Source of the DNA: Avena insularis
Lineage: Eukaryota; Streptophyta; Magnoliopsida; Poales; Poaceae
NCBI GenBank assembly: GCA_023614405.1
Contig: JAJUPC010000230.1
Span: forward strand, 1 to 64,000
Length of the DNA: 64,000 bases
Reading direction: 5' to 3'
Shown here: positions 1-11,736 of the stretch, one piece after another
Layout: each line of letters starts with the position of its first letter
Numbering within the stretch: position 1 is the stretch's first letter
The notes under the pieces: generated by a model
Database searches by the model: none
What the model was told of the DNA's origin: nothing
Seen by the model: only the letters and a program-made list of their open reading frames with translations
Program-made: the position numbers and the translations under genes

Positions 1-68
1 TAGATTAGATCTTGGCTTTCCCGTTCGCATCCGTAGAATTTTTGATTTACTATCTTTGAAACCCTTGA
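1..68 (+). mobile_element. 3' end of copia 5' LTR (BARE-1/Angela-like)
   Basis: The first ~55 bases match the last part of the LTR at 5245-6950 almost base for base (compare 6883-6935). The LTR is cut by the window edge, so its start and the upstream target duplication cannot be seen. The last bases differ slightly from the 3' LTR end (ccttga versus ccttca), as expected of an old insertion. Confidence 0.85.
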
Positions 69-79
69 TGGTATCGAGC
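69..79 (+). other. primer-binding site of the copia element
   Basis: TGGTATCGAGC directly follows the LTR. It matches the initiator-tRNA-Met primer site of plant copia elements (TGGTATCAGAGC) with one base missing. The stretch 80-1281 is the untranslated leader of the element, and I see no gene in it. Confidence 0.75.
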
Positions 80-1281
80 TAGATCTATGCGTAGATGTGT
101 TTCACGAGTAGAGCATAACATGGTTGTTCGCGAGCGTTGATGTTTTCTGTTGCAAGCCTCTTGTTTGTGTTCTTCTTATGGCGGTATAGTGAGATTAAGC
201 GGTCAGGCCAACCTTACTGCGACGTCGTTCGCGAGACCGGCTCCGCACTTGACGTGTGGCTTGTTCCACACATGCGGTGGTGGATGCAGTTCTCTCACTA
301 TAGTTGTCATGGGATTTACGGAGTTTGGCAACCATAATATCACCGTTGTGGCTTTCCGTAGGTAAGAATCGTTCTTAGCTTTCTACTCCCATAAGCCACG
401 TAAAACATGCAACAACAAAGTAGAGGCGTCTAACTTGTTTTTGCAGGGAGTGTTTTCTGTGATATGGTATGGCCCAAGATGTGATGTGTGTATTGTATGC
501 GATGATCATGTCTTGTAATGTTTCACAACTTGCATGTCGATGAGTACACAACCGGCAGGAGCCATATGGTTGTCTTTATAATTGTGTATGACTTGTGTGT
601 CAACTTCTTATACGCCATGTAATAGTTTCACTTTATCGCTAAGTAGTTAGCAATAGTTGTAGTTGATATTCGTGGTGGAGGCAATCATGGTGGAGTGATG
701 GAGATCATGCTTGACGCACAAGATGGAGATCATTCTTGCGAAGATTGGCTATACCATGTCACATAAAGTTATATGCATGTGATGTTTATCCTTTTATGTA
801 TCTTATTATGCTTAGATCGCGACGGTAGCATTATAAGATGATTCCTCACTTAAAGATCAAGATAAAACTGTGTTCTCCCCATGTATGCACCGTTGCGAAA
901 ATTCATCGTGTCCAAGCATCACGTGATGATCGGGTGCTATAGACTCTACGTTCACATACAACGGGTGCAAGCCAGTTTTGCACACGCGCAAATACTTGGG
1001 TTTGACTTGACGAGCCTAGCATGTACAGACATGGCCTCGGAACACATGAACCGAAAGGTTAAGCATGATTCATATGAATGATATGATTGACACTTCGTTA
1101 TCCACCATTGAAGCCACATCTCTTCTCGTGAAGATCGGATTAGGTGTGGTGAATTTGGATCGTGTTTACTAAACAACTTGAGGGATGTTGAATTTAGTGG
1201 GAGTTCATCTAGTAATTTGATTAAGTTGAACTAGTTATCATGAACATAGTCTAATTTGTACTTGCAAACATTGTAGATCAA

Positions 1282-2071
1282 ATGGCTAAGTCCAACTTCA
1301 ACTTCAACGTTTTTGCTGAGAAGGAAAAGCTTAAAAACAATGGGTCTAACTTCACCAACTGGTTTCGCAATCTGAGAATCATTCTCTCTGGCGGTCAAAA
1401 GGACTATGTCCTTGAGAATGCGTTAGGTGGCCCCCTAAGTAGATCGCCGGTGATGAGAAAGCTGTCTATCGATCATAAAGATGATTATGGTGTGATTAAG
1501 AGCACCATGTTGTTTGCTATGGAATCGGACCTTCAAAATCGTTTTGAAGACTATCCAGGGCCCTTTGAGATTCTTGAGGAGCTGAAAACCATGTTTCAGA
1601 CTCAGGCCCGTTCTGAGAGATATGAGATCTCTGAGAAATTCTTTAACTGCAAGATGGAGGAAGGGAGTTCTGTTAGTGAGCACGCCATAAAGATGTCGGG
1701 CTACACTCAACGCCTTGAGCAACTGGGCGCAAGATTCGGAGGAGCTCAAGATTGATGTGGTTCTGCAATCACTCCCTCCCAGCTACAAAAGTTTTGTAGT
1801 GACTCATAATCAGATTGGTTCCACTGATACGATCACCGAGCTCTTCGCAAAGCTGAAGGCTGCGAATGTGGACATCAAAAAGGATAATCATGTGTTGATG
1901 GTCAATAAGCCCCCCACCTTCAAGAAAGGTAAGGGTGCAAAGAAGCCCTTCAAGAAAGGCGGCAAGCGTTGCCCCTCGAGAAGAAGCTCAAGTCTGGACC
2001 CAAGCCGGACCTTTGAGTGCTTCTATTGCAAGGACAAGGGTCACTTTGGGCAAGCTGTCCGAAGTACTTAG
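1282..2071 (+). pseudogene. copia gag remnant
   Basis: This is the capsid/nucleocapsid part of the copia polyprotein. Reading starts at the ATG at 1282 and continues to about 1730, where it must change frame to continue as the 1715-2071 reading frame. A lysine-rich stretch precedes a CCHC zinc knuckle (CFYC...GH, near 2018-2050). The last Cys of the knuckle is thrown out of frame by a second break near 2050, and the downstream part continues in the 2017-2475 frame. Gag binds and packages the element RNA. With two frame breaks this copy cannot make a full Gag. Coding strand and order (gag, protease, integrase, RT, RNase H) are those of Ty1/copia elements. Confidence 0.85.
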
Positions 2072-5000
2072 CGGACAAGAAGGCTGGCACCATCAAAGGT
2101 ATATTTGATATACATGTTATTGATGTATTCCTTACTAGCCCTCATTGTAGTGCCTGGGTATTTGATACTGGTTTAATTGCTAATATTTGTAACTCGAAAC
2201 AGGAGCTACGGAATAGATGGCGGCTTGCGAGGGATGAGGTGACGATGCGCGTTGGCAACGGATCAAGAGTTGATGTGATGGCCGTCGGCACGCTCTCCTT
2301 AGTTTTACCTTCGGGATTAGTTTTAAACCTTAATAAGTGTTATTATGTGCCTGCGTTGAGCATGAACATTATTTCTGGATCGTGTTTATTGCAAGACGGT
2401 TATTCATTTAAATCGGAGAATAATGGTTGTTCTATTTATATGAGTAACATCTTTTATGGTCATGCACTGTTGTGAATGGTTTATTTCTTGAATCTCGAAG
2501 GGATGAAACACACATCCATAACATTGAGGCTAAGAGATGCAAAGTAGATAGTGATAATACTACTTATTTGTGTACTTGTCGTCTAGGTCATATTGGTGTA
2601 AAGCGCATGAAGAAACTCCATTCGATGGACTTTTGGAGTCTCTTGATTTTGAATCATTTGACACATGCGAACCATGCCTCATGGGCAAGATGATCAAAAC
2701 CCGTTCTCGGAATGATGGAGCGAACAGCGGACTTGTTGGAAATCTTACATACCGATGTATGCGGACCGATGAGTGTTTGACACGGTGGATATCGCTATTT
2801 TCTCACTTTTACCGATGACTTAAGTAGATATGGGTATATCTATTTAATGAAACATAAATCTGAAACATTTGAAAAGTTCAAGGAATTTCAGAATGAAGTG
2901 GAGAACCATCATAACGGAAAAATTAAGTTTCTACGATCCGATCGTGGAGGTGAATATTTGAGTTATGATTTTCTCACGCATCTTAAAGCAAGTGGAATCG
3001 TTTAGCAACTCACGCCACGGAACACCACAGTAGCAATGGTGTGTCGAGCAGCTGAATCGAACTCTATTAGATATGGTCCGATCGATGATGTCTCTTCTTG
3101 ATTTGCGTTATCATTTTGGGGTTATGCATTAGAAACGCTGCATTCACTTTAAATAGGGCACCATCTAAATCCGTTGAGGCGACACCGTATGAACTGTGGT
3201 TTGGTGCTAAACCTAAGTTGTCGTTTCTTAAAGTTTGGGGATCTGAAGCCTCGTCAAGAAGTTGATGCGGACAAGCTCGAACCCAAAGCGAATGCGTCTT
3301 CATAGGATACCCTAAGGAAACTATTGGGTATACCTTCTATCACAGAACCGAAGGCAAAGTGTTTTGTCATGAAGCGGTTCCTTTCTTGAGAAGGAGTTTC
3401 TCTCGAAAGAAGTGAGTGGGAGGAAAGTAGAGCTAGGAGGTTGTTGAACCTTCTTTTGAATTGGAGAGTAGCGGCACCTGAAATTGTTCGATGCGCTTTG
3501 CACCAACAATAGAGGAAGCTAATGACAAGGATCATGAAGCTTGGACAATCTTTGCTCTTGAGCGTCGCAGTCGACAAGGTCGCGTGCCCCTCTGAGTGGT
3601 AACAACCCTGTCTTAACTATCTTGTTGGTAGAAGGCGGTGAACTCTGAACTATGAGGAAGCGATGATGAGCCCAGACTCTGAGAAATGGCTAGAGGCCAT
3701 GAAATCCGAATTGGGATCCGTGAGCGAAAACCAAGTATGGACTTTGGTGGACCCTCCTAGCGACCGAAAGGCCGTTGAGTGCAAATGGATCTTCAAGAAG
3801 AAAACGGATGCGGATGGTAATGTTACTGTCTATAAAGCACGACTTGTCGCAAAAGGTTTTCGACAAGTTCAAGGTGTTGACTACGATGAGACTTTCTCTC
3901 CCATAGCGATGTTTAAGTCCATTCGAATTTTGTTAGCAATTGATGCGTTTCATGATTATGAAATATGGCAGATGGATGTCAAGACTGCGTTCCTCAATGG
4001 CAAAATTGATGAAGAGTTGTATATGATGCAACCCGAAGGTTTTGTCGATCCTAAGGATGCTGATAAAGTATGCAAACTTCAGCGTTCCATTTATGGACTG
4101 AAGCAAGCATCTCGGAGTTGGAACCTTCGTTTTGATCAAGTGATCAAGAGCTTTGTATTTGTTCCAATTGCTACGAAGCTTGTATCTACAAGAAAGTGAG
4201 TGGGAGCTCGGTGACATTTCTGGTACTATATGTGGATGACATATTGATTATTGGAAATGACATTAACATGCTTAACGATGTGAAGAGTTATTTGAACAAG
4301 TGTTTTTCAATGAAAGACCTAGGTGAAGCTGCTTATATATTGGGCATCAAAATCTATAGAGATAGACAAAGACGCCTGATAGCTTTAAGCCAAAGTACAT
4401 ACCTAGGCAAAGTTCTGAAAAGGTTTAGAATGGATAAGGCAAAGAAAGGTTCAGTGCCTATGTTGTCAGGTAAGATATTGAGCAAGGCTCGTGTCCTTCT
4501 GATGAAATGATAGAGATGCTATGAGCAAAGTGCCTTATGCCTCGGCCATAGGTTCTATCATGTATGCCATGTTGTGTACTAGACCGGATGTGTCCAATGC
4601 TCTTAGTTTGACGAGCATATATCAAAGTGATCCAGGAGTGGAACACTGGACAGCCGTGAAGAACATCCTAAAGTACCTAAATAGGACTAAAGAAATGTTC
4701 TTAGTCTATGGAGGTGATGAACATCTCGTCGTAAAAGGTTACGTCGATGCTAGTTTCAACACCGATAAGGATGATTCTAAATCTCAGACAGGATACATTT
4801 ATATTTTGAATGGAGGAGCTGTGAGCTGGAGAAGCTGCAAGCAAAGCGTGATCGCGGGATCTACAGTGGAAGCGGAATACATGGCTGCTGCAGAAGCGTC
4901 AAGTGAAGGAGTTTGGATCAGGAACTTCATCACTAAGCTTGGCGTGGTTCCAAGTGCATTGGACCCACTGGAGATATTGTGTGATAACACTGGCGCCATA

Positions 5001-5216
5001 GCACTCGCTAAGGAACCAAGATATCATACAAAGACCAAGCATATCAACCGCAAGTTTCATATAATCCGAGATTATATAGCAGATGGAGATCTGAAGATTA
5101 GCAAAGTACATACAGATCTGAATGTCGCAGATCCATTGACTAAACCTCTTCCACGTGCAAAACATGATCAGCACCTTAGTGCCATGGGTGTGAGATTGTT
5201 GCCAAATGTAAACTAG
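2072..5216 (+). pseudogene. copia pol remnant: protease, integrase, reverse transcriptase, RNase H
   Basis: The domains occur in copia order. Protease is near 2155 (WVFDTG, with the usual Ser after DTG replaced by Leu). The GAG-pre-integrase region spans about 2580-2700 (CEPCLMGKM). The integrase core spans about 2720-3130 (DRGGEY near 2945), with several stops. Reverse transcriptase is split between the frame at 3663-4199 (opening with WLEAMKSE and containing QMDVKTAFLNG) and that at 4196-4510, which holds the YVDD active site near 4231. RNase H lies at 4521-5216 (YVDASF, SRS/AGSTVEAEY, CDNTGAIALA, KTKHI). Frameshifts and stops are frequent from 2470 to 3660, while RT and RNase H are better kept. 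This was the replication enzyme set of the element at 1-6950 and is not functional here. Confidence 0.9.
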
Positions 5217-5233
5217 ATTATTGACTCTAGTGC

Positions 5234-5243
5234 AAGTGGGAGA
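5234..5243 (+). other. polypurine tract of the copia element
   Basis: The purine run AAGTGGGAGA lies immediately before the 3' LTR, the position used for plus-strand DNA priming in LTR retrotransposons. Confidence 0.75.
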
Positions 5244-5244
5244 C

Positions 5245-6950
5245 TGTTGGAATTATGCCCTAGAGGCAATAATAAAGATGTTATTATTATAATTCTTGTT
5301 CATGATAAAGTTTATATTCCATGCTAGAATTGTATTAAGCGGAAACTTCAATACTTGTGTGGTTTGTAAACAACACCGTGTTCCTAGTATGCCTCTATGG
5401 ACTAGCTCACTGATTAATGATGGTTAATGTTTCCTAACCATAGACATGAGTTGTCGATTAATAATGAGATCATATCATTGGGAGAATGATATGATGGACA
5501 GACCCAAACTAAGCGAAGCAATTAGATCGTGTCATCGTGTTCATCTTTGCGAAGCTTTTCTTATGTCAAATATTGTATTCCTTAGACCATGAGATAGTAC
5601 AACTCCCTGGTATCGGAAGAAAACTTTGAGGTCATCGAACGTCATCCTATGAGAGGGTGATCATAAAGGTGTCTCTCAGGTGATCGGAAAGTACCTGTTG
5701 GGTTGTATGTATCGAGATGGGATTTGTCCCTCCCAAGTCGGAGAGATATACTTTGGGCCCACTCGTGTCGATATCAACACGCTTGCAAGCATGTGGTTAA
5801 GGAGTTAATCACAAAGTGATATCGGATTCTGAACGAGTAAAGTACTTCTTTGAACGAGATTGAACTAGGTATGGCCAGTGCAAGCGATCAAATCTCGGGC
5901 AAGTAAAATATCGCGAGACGAAGGGAATATATATGGGATTGATTGAATCCTGGCATCGTGGTTCATCCGATATGATCATCGATGAATGTGTGTAAGTTAA
6001 TATGGGTTTCCAGACCTCGCTGTTGATTATTGATAGAAGATCATGTCTGCATATTCTCGAACCCGAAGGGTCACACACTTAACGTGTCTCGACGCTAGGA
6101 TAGATTGGATAATTGGTTTATGAGTTTTTGTTCGGAGTCTCGGATGGGATCCGGGACATCACGAGAGGTTCCGGAATGGTCCGGAGAATAAGATTCATAT
6201 AAGGCAATGCAGTTTTTGGAGTTCGGAATTGTTTCGGGTTAATCGGTATTGTACCGGAAGCTTCTAGAACCTTCCGGAGGGGGACCAACGTGGCCCCACC
6301 TGCCGGGAGGGGGCATGGGCCTATGAGGGAGTGCCCTGGCCGCATTGGGCCAGGGTCACAAGGCCCCATAGGGCCCAGCCGGCCAGATCTAGGGCAAACC
6401 CTAGGAAAGCTTCTAGAAGGGGGGAACTTGCCCCCCACTCCTCCCTCCTTGGCCGCCGGCCTAGGGCTTGGGGAGGGGCAAGGGCTGGCCGCCCACCCCT
6501 CTATATAAAGAGGGCTGGGGGCGCACCCCCTCCCACACCTCCTCCTCAAGCCTAGCCGCCCTGCTGCCCTCCTCTCTCTCTCCCTCCCGACTGCACGTAG
6601 GCGAAGCCCTGCTGCAGAAACTCTCCACCACTTGCATCGCGCCGTCGCGTTGTAGATCCAATCCGTCTCTCCACCATACTTGCTGGACCGAGGAAGGAGG
6701 AGACGTCGAGGTGCCGCACGTGTGCATCTCTCGGAGGCATCGCCACTTGCGGTGTTAGATCAGATCGGATCGCGAGGAGGAGAAGCGAGTACGACTACAT
6801 CACCCATGTTCCGAGCGTTCAGTGCAAATCTTCAAGGGTATGAAGATCTCATCTAATCCCCCTCGTTGTTTGCATCTCCTAGATTAGATCTTGGCTTTCC
6901 CGTTCGCATCCGTAGAATTTTTTTGATTTACTATGCTGCAAAACCCTTCA
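5245..6950 (+). mobile_element. copia 3' LTR (BARE-1/Angela/WIS-like)
   Basis: The repeat is 1,706 bp. It starts TGTTGGAATTATGCCC, the start typical of Triticeae BARE-1/Angela/WIS LTRs, and ends in CA at 6950. A TATA box (TATATAAA, 6502-6509) lies in a GC-rich stretch and probably serves the element's own transcription. The antisense and sense open frames between 6118 and 6758 are shadows within the LTR. The LINE reading frame resumes at 6951, so the element inserted into the LINE. The target duplication cannot be checked because the left end lies outside the window. Confidence 0.92.
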
Positions 6951-7105
6951 CCTTTACTTGGCATAGTGTTCTACATGGTATGCAAACCTTTAAGCGTGGG
7001 TGTATATGGAGAGTAGGCGATGGGACTTAGATCAACATATAGGAAGACCCGTGGATACCTACAAGTCCAACAAGGAAAATGTATACACCGAGAGGAAACA
7101 TCATA
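6951..7105 (+). pseudogene. LINE ORF2 remnant, part 1
   Basis: In the frame beginning with F at 6953 the translation reads like the stretch between reverse transcriptase and the zinc-binding region of plant L1 ORF2: TWHSVLHGMQTFKRGCIWRV, then GDGT and EDPWIPTSPTR. It has stop codons where Lys/Trp are expected. The frame ends at the hAT insertion (7106) and resumes unchanged at 7811. Confidence 0.8.
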
Positions 7106-7802
7106 ATGGTTGAAAACGGAACGGAAACGGACGGAAACATGCGTTATCGTTTTTGTTTCCTCTTGTGTTATCAGAATCGGAAACAAAACGAAAAACTCCG
7201 GAAACGAACACGAAATCGAAAATCATCGGAAATAACTATGATACGGATACGGGACGGATACGATACGAAAACGGACATTTATCGGAATATAATAGTGGTG
7301 TAATATCATGGTATATAAATTAAAAGTAGCATTATAATGCACAAAGAATATCTCACAACTTTGAAAAACGACTATTGAATATATAGTAACACACATAATT
7401 TAACACTAGAACAAGCACACAAGTTCACATAATTAGTTTCACGTCAATGCTAAGTCACTCACTTGGTTAGTATGTCGCATGGGTTGGTTTCATGTATTAC
7501 ATAGACCGTTCATATATTCCATGGCTCAACAAGCGCAAGAGAAATCACTAATGCAAAGTACTAACTCGTACATGGGCATGGCTGGTTATATTTCCGGAAA
7601 GTTTCCATATTTGTTTATCCGGAATTTCCTTACCGTTTCCGTTTCCGCCGGGAATTTCTCCACCGTTTCCTTTTCCGTTTCCGTTTAAAATATTCCGTTT
7701 CCGTTCCTTTTCCGCAAAATATCGTTTCCGTTTCCTTTTTTACTTCTCCATTTCCTTTTTCTTCGGAAACGAACGGAAAGTTTCCTTACCATTTTCAACC
7801 CT
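7106..7802. mobile_element. non-autonomous hAT element (Ds-like)
   Basis: The element is 697 bp and is flanked by a perfect 8-bp direct repeat ACATCATA (7098-7105 and 7803-7810), the target size of hAT transposons. The ends are imperfect inverted repeats: the left begins ATGGTTGAAAACGG and the right, read inward on the other strand, begins AGGGTTGAAAATGG. Both subterminal regions are packed with AAACGG/CCGTTT motifs (7113-7270 and 7630-7760). AAACGG is the known binding motif of the maize Ac transposase. There is no transposase frame, so it would have depended on one supplied elsewhere. Confidence 0.9.
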
Positions 7803-7810
7803 ACATCATA

Positions 7811-9159
7811 TTGACTAGAGTGAGTGACTTGATTGATCCAATCACGGGCGTTTGGGATGAGGAAATTATTAGAGAGAACTTTTGGTCAGTTGATGTGAAC
7901 AGAATTCTTGAAATTCCAATATTCCCGACAGGTATGCAAGATTTTGTGGCTTGGCACTATACAAAATCTGGGTTTTTTTCTCGGTGCGATCTGCATATCA
8001 CCTAGAGTGGGATTATCAATTTGGTCGCCGCCATCCTGATGTGATGAGCTTGGGAGGTTCGGATGGAAAAAAAGTGTGGAGGAAACTTTGGCACTTGAAT
8101 ATTCCAGCTAAGATAAAGATCTTTGGATGGCGAGTATTACATGGCCTTCTACCCTGTCGAGGGGTTCTAGCAAATCGGCACATTGGGAACAGCAGCTTAG
8201 TCCTATGTGCAACGTAGGGTGTGAAGATATCTTACATACGTTGTTTAGTTGCCCTAGAGCTAAGCAAGTTTGGACAAATCTTGGTATGTGGAATATCATC
8301 TCTGAAAGTTTTCAAGTGGATCGGTCGGGTTCAGCTATCTTAGAGTACATGATCATGAATCCTGGTGAGTGCCTGGCGCTAGGAAACATTGGATATTCTG
8401 AAATTATTCTAACGGGAGCGTGGTATATTTGGTGGGAAAGAAGACAATTTACACATGGTGAAAATATTCAGCACCCACATAGAAGTGCCATGTCCATTGG
8501 TGTGCTTGCTACAAATTATTGGAGAGCTAAAAATAAGCCTGAAGAAAGGAAAACAGAGACATGGAAGTGCCCACCTAAGGGAGTTCTAAAAATAAATGTA
8601 GACGCTGCATATGATGAGGATCTAGGTAAGGGAGCCACGGGAGTTATTGCAAGAGATTCCACATGTAAATTTATTGCGGCAAGTTGCAAGGAGTTTCACT
8701 TTGTCACTGATGCGATAATGGTTGAAGCATATGCCCCGAGGGAGGGGTTGAGCCTAGCTCAACACCTTGGTGGAAACAAATTTATTATCCAATTCGAAAA
8801 TGCTTTGGTGATTGAAACCATTGAAGCTGGAGGATTTTCTGCAACTTCATCAGCAACAATATTCGATGACTGCAGAGTTCTTTCTTCAGGATTTAGAGAA
8901 ATAATTTTTGAGAAGTGTCAAAGGGAAGCGAACGGAGTTGCACATAAGCTAGCTAGGCATAGTTTTTTAAATCATTCAGATTGTATTTGGGACGATGAGC
9001 CCCCTAGCTTTTTACTTTCTAGTATCATAAACGATGTAACTCTTGTTTAAGTGGCTGCAAGTTCCTGACGCACTCTTTTTCCTTACCAGGGTATCTAAGG
9101 GGTCTGGAAGGTTTTAATGAGGCGGCTTGCATGTCTAATATATAATTGTTCAAAAAAAA
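7811..9159 (+). pseudogene. LINE ORF2 remnant, part 2: zinc-binding RT region, RNase H, 3' UTR and poly-A
   Basis: The frame at 7811-8005 continues part 1. It then shifts to 7951-8217 and again to 8127-9050. Visible are the zf-RVT motif (W.....KSGFFS, then IPAKIKIFGWR.LHGLLPCR, and C...C.....H.LF.C..A) and a plant-type RNase H domain from about 8560 (KINVDAAY... VIARDS... MVEAYAPREGL). The RNase H position normally filled by Asp after the central strand is Ala here (FENAL), so it is probably inactive. A short 3' UTR follows the stop at 9048-9050 and ends in eight A residues at 9152-9159. Confidence 0.85.
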
Positions 9160-9357
9160 CTTGGCAGCCTGGCCCGGTTCGGTCATTATACTATGGAATA
9201 CCCAGGATACGGTCACTGAAGACGGCGTGCCGGCCCATGACGGTCACCGCATGGCGTACAAGATACCCAGCACTAATGTCAACCCCACTGTCAGTGTGAT
9301 CGGTAGTTGGAGAAGACATGTTTTTGCATAGAACCCCCTGACTTGTGTCCCTGCCCC
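9160..9357 (+). repeat. left terminal inverted repeat of the MULE
   Basis: This stretch is the reverse complement of 15221-15423 apart from small indels in the middle, including a short extra segment on the right side near 15290-15310. Shared blocks include CTTGGCAGCCTG, GGTTCGGTCATT, CACTGTCAGTGTGATCGG and GACATGTTTTTGCA. Confidence 0.9.
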
Positions 9358-10766
9358 GTGATGGGGTCGTCAACTCCGTATGTCTCTGCGCCGCCGCTAG
9401 CAATGAATCCCTTCGTCCCAAATCCGATATCCTAAGCTCCAAATTCGTCGCTGTCGCCTGGAGGTCGTTTGTCGCTGGAGATTGTTTGGTACTCACCCTT
9501 GGTCGCCGCCATTCCTCGTCAAGCTCGATTCGTTCTCTCGGTCGCTGCCATTCCTCGTCCAAATTAAATTCGCCGCTTTGGAGGTTGTTTGCCGTTGGAG
9601 CTCGTATGGTAGTCACCCTTGGTACAGCACGAAGGAGCATGAAGGTTGCGTGTTCTACAAATGCAAAAAACATGGGGTTAGTTCTGGTCTCCAATATGTG
9701 TGCATTTTGCTCAGATTTCGTTTGGTTTTCAGTTTGCCAAATTCCAGTCTTTTGATGTTCAGTCTTCATTACTTCACAAATGGGCTGCAATTTTTGGTAC
9801 TGGGAACTGTAGTACGTGGAGTGCCTCATCGACCACCACATTCTCAGAGGAGATGCCGCTGTAGATGCATATAGGTAGACAGAGGAGAGAAGGAACATCT
9901 AAAGCTGAAGAAGGATGGACATGAAGCCACTGAAAGAAGTAGGCCTAGGAATGAGGAGATATTAATAAACCAAATGGGCTCAATTGTTGAGCTACTGAAA
10001 TAAGTAGTGATTTTTATGAAGATTATATTAGTATTATAACAGTGGTTTGTCTGATCCTTCTTCAGAAGAAATGAAGTGGCTCATATGTTTGTAGTCTTGC
10101 TCAGATGTGGTGTGTGCCTGTATGCTTAGCATTGTACTAATGTGTGTGTTTGTATTCTCAGCACCGTACTGATGAATAATAACATTCAAATTGGTTTGTG
10201 CCTATATGCTCATCACGTCTAAGTGTTTTCCAACTTTTCCAACCTGGAAATCAGAAAACATACTTAGCGGTTTAGAAGCTGTTTTTTCACATACAAGCAT
10301 AACTAGTTCTGGACATGAAAAGGGTTCCAATATTCTGATAATTGAGAAGTCCAATTTCTCAACTACAAGCATGCGGTTACAAGCTGCATCTATACAACAT
10401 AATAATGCCATATTCTGAAATTTCATGATTGTGCAGAAGAAAAACCAAGTGTGCATTATTTGATAACGAGTACCCTTTGAACTAAAATAAAACAAGGTCG
10501 AGAAGTGAACGTAAATAAACAGAGAACTTGTAAACTGCTTTTAGATCCTAAAGCATGAAGAAATCTCAATAAAAGATTAAAGAGGATGATTTGAACTACT
10601 TTTTAACCGTTGTCCAAGCAATCCTAACTACTGTCCCATTCATTAATTTCTGCAAACCAAAACATGAATAGTATAAGTTTCATTTCTTCTAAAGAAGGAT
10701 CAGACAAACAACTCCTAAGCATACATGCACACACCACATCAGTACTGTACTGAACAAGATCACATA

Positions 10767-10886
10767 CTCCCTTCGACCCATATTAATTGACTTGGATTTT
10801 TCAAAATTTGGATGAACCTATATACTAAATAGTGTCTAGATTTATTCAAATCTAGACAAATCTGAACTAATATGCGTCGGAGGGAG
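10767..10886. mobile_element. Stowaway MITE inside the MULE
   Basis: The element is 120 bp, starting CTCCCTTCGACCC and ending GCGTCGGAGGGAG, with a TA on each side (10765-10766, 10887-10888). The inner halves are inverted copies of one another. Confidence 0.9.
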
Positions 10887-11175
10887 TAACAACATACAAA
10901 TTGACAAGATAAAAGGATGACCAAGTACATATCCAGAACACTGACCAAAAGGATGATTACTAGGATTTCTTACACATCACCTAAACTCATCGAACATGTT
11001 CACTCTTTTTGTAATTATTAGATAACCTCTAGCTTTTCTTCCAGTCTAGGATTAACCTCCATTGTGAGATTGACCTACATCCTGATGCAGAGGTAAGATA
11101 GCAGCCTCATCAGCTACCTGCATCTCAGTCGAATACTTGGCTCTTTTGGCAGCTTTAAGCTCACCTTCTTGTCTG

Positions 11176-11736
11176 CTAATTTCTTCTCTTCTTTTGTTCT
11201 CTTTTTTTCAGAGCAACCTCTTTCATGGTTTTTGCAATAATTCTTTTTGTCAATGCCTTTGCTAATCTATTGATTTCTACTTTATACTTTCTTTGCTCCT
11301 TTCTTGCAGCAGCTTGGGCTGCCTTGGCTTGTGCTTGCTCAGCCTTTCTCTTCTCCTGCTCAAATTTTCTTGCAGCACCTTGGGCTGCCTTGGCTTGTGC
11401 TTCCTCAGCCTTTCGCTTCTCCTGCTCAATTTTTCTTGCAGCAGCTTGGGCTATCTTGGCTTGTGCTTCCTCTTCCTTCCTCTTCTCCTTCTCAATCTTT
11501 CTGAGAGAAGCATCTTCTGTCCTCCTCCTTTGTGCTTCATATTTTGCTTCCAATATTTCTATCTTCCTGTCTTCAGTTGCCCTGCTACTCTCCTGCTGAA
11601 GAGCTTGCAATTGTTGGGAAAGTTGCCCTTGCCTAAGAGTAGATCTTTCATGTGGATTCCCTATCTCTCTTTGAGCATTGCTCAGAAAGGATGAGTTTGG
11701 GATTGGCCTTCTTTCAATGATTCTAGGCATAGGCCT
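11176..11736 (-). CDS. lysine/glutamate-rich coiled-coil exon of the MULE gene
   Basis: This is an open minus-strand frame after a good acceptor (TTTTACAG at 11737), encoding about 186 residues to a stop at 11176. After a basic start (ERRPIPNSSF) comes a charged helix-like stretch with three tandem copies of a 22-residue unit of the form RKIEQEKRKAEEAQAKAAQ. A Lys/Arg-rich tail follows. It lies downstream of the transposase exons on the same strand inside the same transposon, so it is probably the last exon or exons of the transposase transcript. The short exon joining it to 11994 could not be fixed: the frame 11877-11930 reaches a stop. It could instead be a separate accessory protein. No enzymatic motif is visible. 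Confidence 0.55.
   Translation of the reverse strand, partial: RPMPRIIERRPIPNSSFLSNAQREIGNPHERSTLRQGQLSQQLQALQQESSRATEDRKIEILEAKYEAQRRRTEDASLRKIEKEKRKEEEAQAKIAQAAARKIEQEKRKAEEAQAKAAQGAARKFEQEKRKAEQAQAKAAQAAARKEQRKYKVEINRLAKALTKRIIAKTMKEVALKKREQKKRRN
11300..11510 (-). repeat. 66-bp tandem repeat in the MULE coiled-coil exon
   Basis: Three in-frame copies of a 66-bp unit can be read on the plus strand as recurring CTTGGGCTGCCTTGGCTTGT and CTTCTCCTGCTCAA blocks, each giving the 22-residue charged unit. Copies differ at a few positions. Confidence 0.85.

Noticed and set aside
6118..6758. Several proline-rich frames on both strands
   Set aside because: They lie in the GC-rich part of the copia LTR.
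9191..9898. 235-codon minus-strand frame at the left MULE end
   Set aside because: It begins inside the terminal inverted repeat region and has no motif; composition alone explains it.
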